In this document: piece after piece, positions 5,289-6,553 of the stretch
Layout: each line of letters opens with the position of its first letter
How positions within the stretch are numbered: position 1 is the first letter of the stretch
NCBI GenBank assembly: GCA_937902605.1
Contig: CALFNC010000161.1
Coordinates: 1 to 6,553, forward strand
DNA length: 6,553 nt
Source: an uncultured Acidobacteriota bacterium
GTDB taxonomy: Bacteria > Acidobacteriota > Thermoanaerobaculia > UBA5066
Direction: 5' to 3'
Made by a program: the position numbers and the translations under genes
Notes under the pieces: model-generated
What the model saw: only the letters and a program-made list of their open reading frames with translations
The model's database searches: none
What the model was told of the DNA's origin: nothing

Positions 5289-6553
5289 TCATGCGAATGA
5301 GTAGTGGCGGATGTTCGCGAGGTCCTTGAGGAGCTCGGCCCGAAAGTCGGGGTGAGAGATGGAGATGAGCGCCTCGCCCCGCTCCCGGAGGGTCTTCCCG
5401 TGGAGGTTGACGGCGCCGTACTCGGTGACGATCCAGTGGACGTGCCCCCGCGTCGTGACTACCCCGGAGCCCGGGATCAGCTCCCGGACGATCCGTGAGA
5501 CCTTTCCGCCTTGCGCCGTTGACGGCAGGGCAAGGATCGGCTTCCCCCCTTTCGAGAGGGCGGCGCCGCGCATGAAGTCCATCTGCCCGCCGATGCCCGA
5601 GTAAATCCGGTGGCCGATCGAGTCGGCGCAGACCTGTCCGGTCAGGTCGATCTGGAGCGCAGAGTTGATCGCTACTACCTTGTCGTTCTTCCGGATTATG
5701 GCCGTGTCGTTCGTCCGGTCGCACGGGTGGAATTCGACGAGGGGATTGTCGTTGACGAAGTCGTAGAGCCGCTTCGTGCCCGCGATGAAGCTGGTGACGA
5801 GGCGGTTCGGGTGGATCTTCTTGAGTCGGTTCGTGACCGCTCCGGACTCGACGAGGTCGACGACGCGATCCGAGAACATCTCGGTGTGGATCCCGAGGTC
5901 GTGTTTGTGGCGCAGCCGGGCGAGGGCGGCGTCCGGGATCGCACCGATTCCCATCTGGAGCGTTGACCCGTCCTCCACGAGGCCGGCAATCAGGTTGCCG
6001 ATGTGCGCCTCGGCAGCGGACTCCTCTCCCGGCGGGTTCTCGTGGAGGGGACGGTCGGTGTGGATGAAGGCCGACACGCGGTTGAACGGCACCACCGAGT
6101 TCCCGTGGGTGCGGGGCATCTGCTCGTTGATCTCGGCGATGATGATCCGGGCGGAGTCGGCCGCGGCCTTTGCGGTATCCACTGAGGTTCCGAGAGTGCA
6201 GTTCCCGTGACGGTCCGGGAGGGACAGCTGGAGGATGGCCATGTCGAGAGGAACGAGCCCCTCGGTGAAAAGGCCGGGAATGTCCGAGAGGAAGATCGGC
6301 ATGAAGTCCGCGCGGCCTTCCTCGATCGCCTTGCGGAGCGGCGCTCCCGTGAAGAGCGAGATCGACGTGAACCGGCCTTCCTTGTCCGGCTCCGCGAATG
6401 GCGCAGGGCCGCTCGTATGCATGTGGTAGAGCCGGACGTTCTCGAGGTCGGATCTGGCGGACATCGCTTCGATGAGGGGGGTCGGGGTGGCGACCGCTCC
6501 GTGGACGAAGATCCGCATGGCACTCGTGACGAGGCGGACCGCTTCCTCCGCGG
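5289..6553 (-). CDS. Acetyl-CoA hydrolase/transferase family protein (4-hydroxybutyrate CoA-transferase-like), 5' partial
   Basis: This cytoplasmic class I-type CoA-transferase exchanges CoA between acetyl-CoA and a carboxylic acid such as 4-hydroxybutyrate, butyrate or succinate, or hydrolyses acetyl-CoA. Counting from the ATG at 6518: VHGAVATPTPLIEAM (5-19) near the N-terminus, PDRHGNCTLG (101-110), QMGIGAIPDAAL (188-199), GIHTEMFSD (209-217) with the expected catalytic Glu213, the CoA-site block GIGGQMDFMRGA (308-319), GGKPILALPST (324-334), VTEYGAVNLHGKTLRERG (364-381) and HPDFRAEL (389-396). The frame stays open past the ATG to the window edge and encodes AEEAVRLVTSA, which matches the family's usual N-terminus (SAEEAVxxIKSGDRVF). 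The true start therefore lies beyond 6553 and the ATG at 6518 is internal. A 4-hydroxybutyrate CoA-transferase-like naming fits overall length and motifs, but substrate is uncertain. It is separated from the MFS gene by 104 bases with a hairpin, so it is probably its own transcription unit. Confidence 0.9.
   Translation of the reverse strand, partial: AEEAVRLVTSAMRIFVHGAVATPTPLIEAMSARSDLENVRLYHMHTSGPAPFAEPDKEGRFTSISLFTGAPLRKAIEEGRADFMPIFLSDIPGLFTEGLVPLDMAILQLSLPDRHGNCTLGTSVDTAKAAADSARIIIAEINEQMPRTHGNSVVPFNRVSAFIHTDRPLHENPPGEESAAEAHIGNLIAGLVEDGSTLQMGIGAIPDAALARLRHKHDLGIHTEMFSDRVVDLVESGAVTNRLKKIHPNRLVTSFIAGTKRLYDFVNDNPLVEFHPCDRTNDTAIIRKNDKVVAINSALQIDLTGQVCADSIGHRIYSGIGGQMDFMRGAALSKGGKPILALPSTAQGGKVSRIVRELIPGSGVVTTRGHVHWIVTEYGAVNLHGKTLRERGEALISISHPDFRAELLKDLANIRHYSFA

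Noticed and set aside
4393..5304. Plus-strand reading frame of 303 codons opposite the MFS gene
   Set aside because: It is an antisense shadow; its Arg/Glu/Asp-rich sequence reflects the complement of hydrophobic membrane-segment codons.

Overview
This is a GC-rich, gene-dense bacterial chromosomal window with six protein-coding genes, two of them cut by the window edges, and no gap between genes longer than about 105 bases. I see no RNA gene, mobile element, CRISPR array or phage gene. The futalosine-type menaquinone genes (mqnA, mqnC), the GC-rich codon use and the RocA/PruA2-type pyrroline-5-carboxylate dehydrogenase point to a free-living bacterium from a group such as Acidobacteriota, Gemmatimonadota, Deinococcota or a deep-branching proteobacterial lineage. 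The sequence alone does not settle the phylum.

Layout. The only plus-strand gene, at the left edge (1-915), is the C-terminal part of an L-glutamate gamma-semialdehyde (1-pyrroline-5-carboxylate) dehydrogenase. It converges on a minus-strand block across 49 bases that hold a small GC-rich inverted repeat. Read in the direction of transcription (right to left), the minus-strand block is: an acetyl-CoA hydrolase/4-hydroxybutyrate CoA-transferase family protein whose 5' end lies beyond the window (6553 to 5289), a 104-base gap with a strong two-tier RNA hairpin, an Fsr-like MFS exporter (5184-4003), PnuC (4012-3437), a stand-alone NadR-like ribosylnicotinamide kinase (3429-2908), MqnA (2856-2047) and MqnC (2047-965).

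How the genes work together. From the MFS gene to mqnC the spacing is tight: a 10-base overlap, a 7-base gap, about 50 bases, then a 1-base overlap, so this looks like one operon. It joins two cofactor routes. PnuC plus the kinase would import nicotinamide riboside and trap it as NMN for NAD synthesis. MqnA (chorismate dehydratase) and MqnC (cyclic dehypoxanthine futalosine synthase) are the first and third/fourth steps of the futalosine menaquinone pathway. MqnE, MqnB and MqnD are not in the window. Both cofactors serve respiratory electron transfer (NADH to menaquinone), which offers a simple reason for the linkage, though that is inference. The CoA-transferase gene is probably a separate unit, because it is set apart by the hairpin.

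The individual families are all known. The points most worth a second look are the NR-salvage/menaquinone gene linkage, the UUCG-capped hairpin between the CoA-transferase and MFS genes, and several start sites where the longest or default ORF start is probably not the real one.
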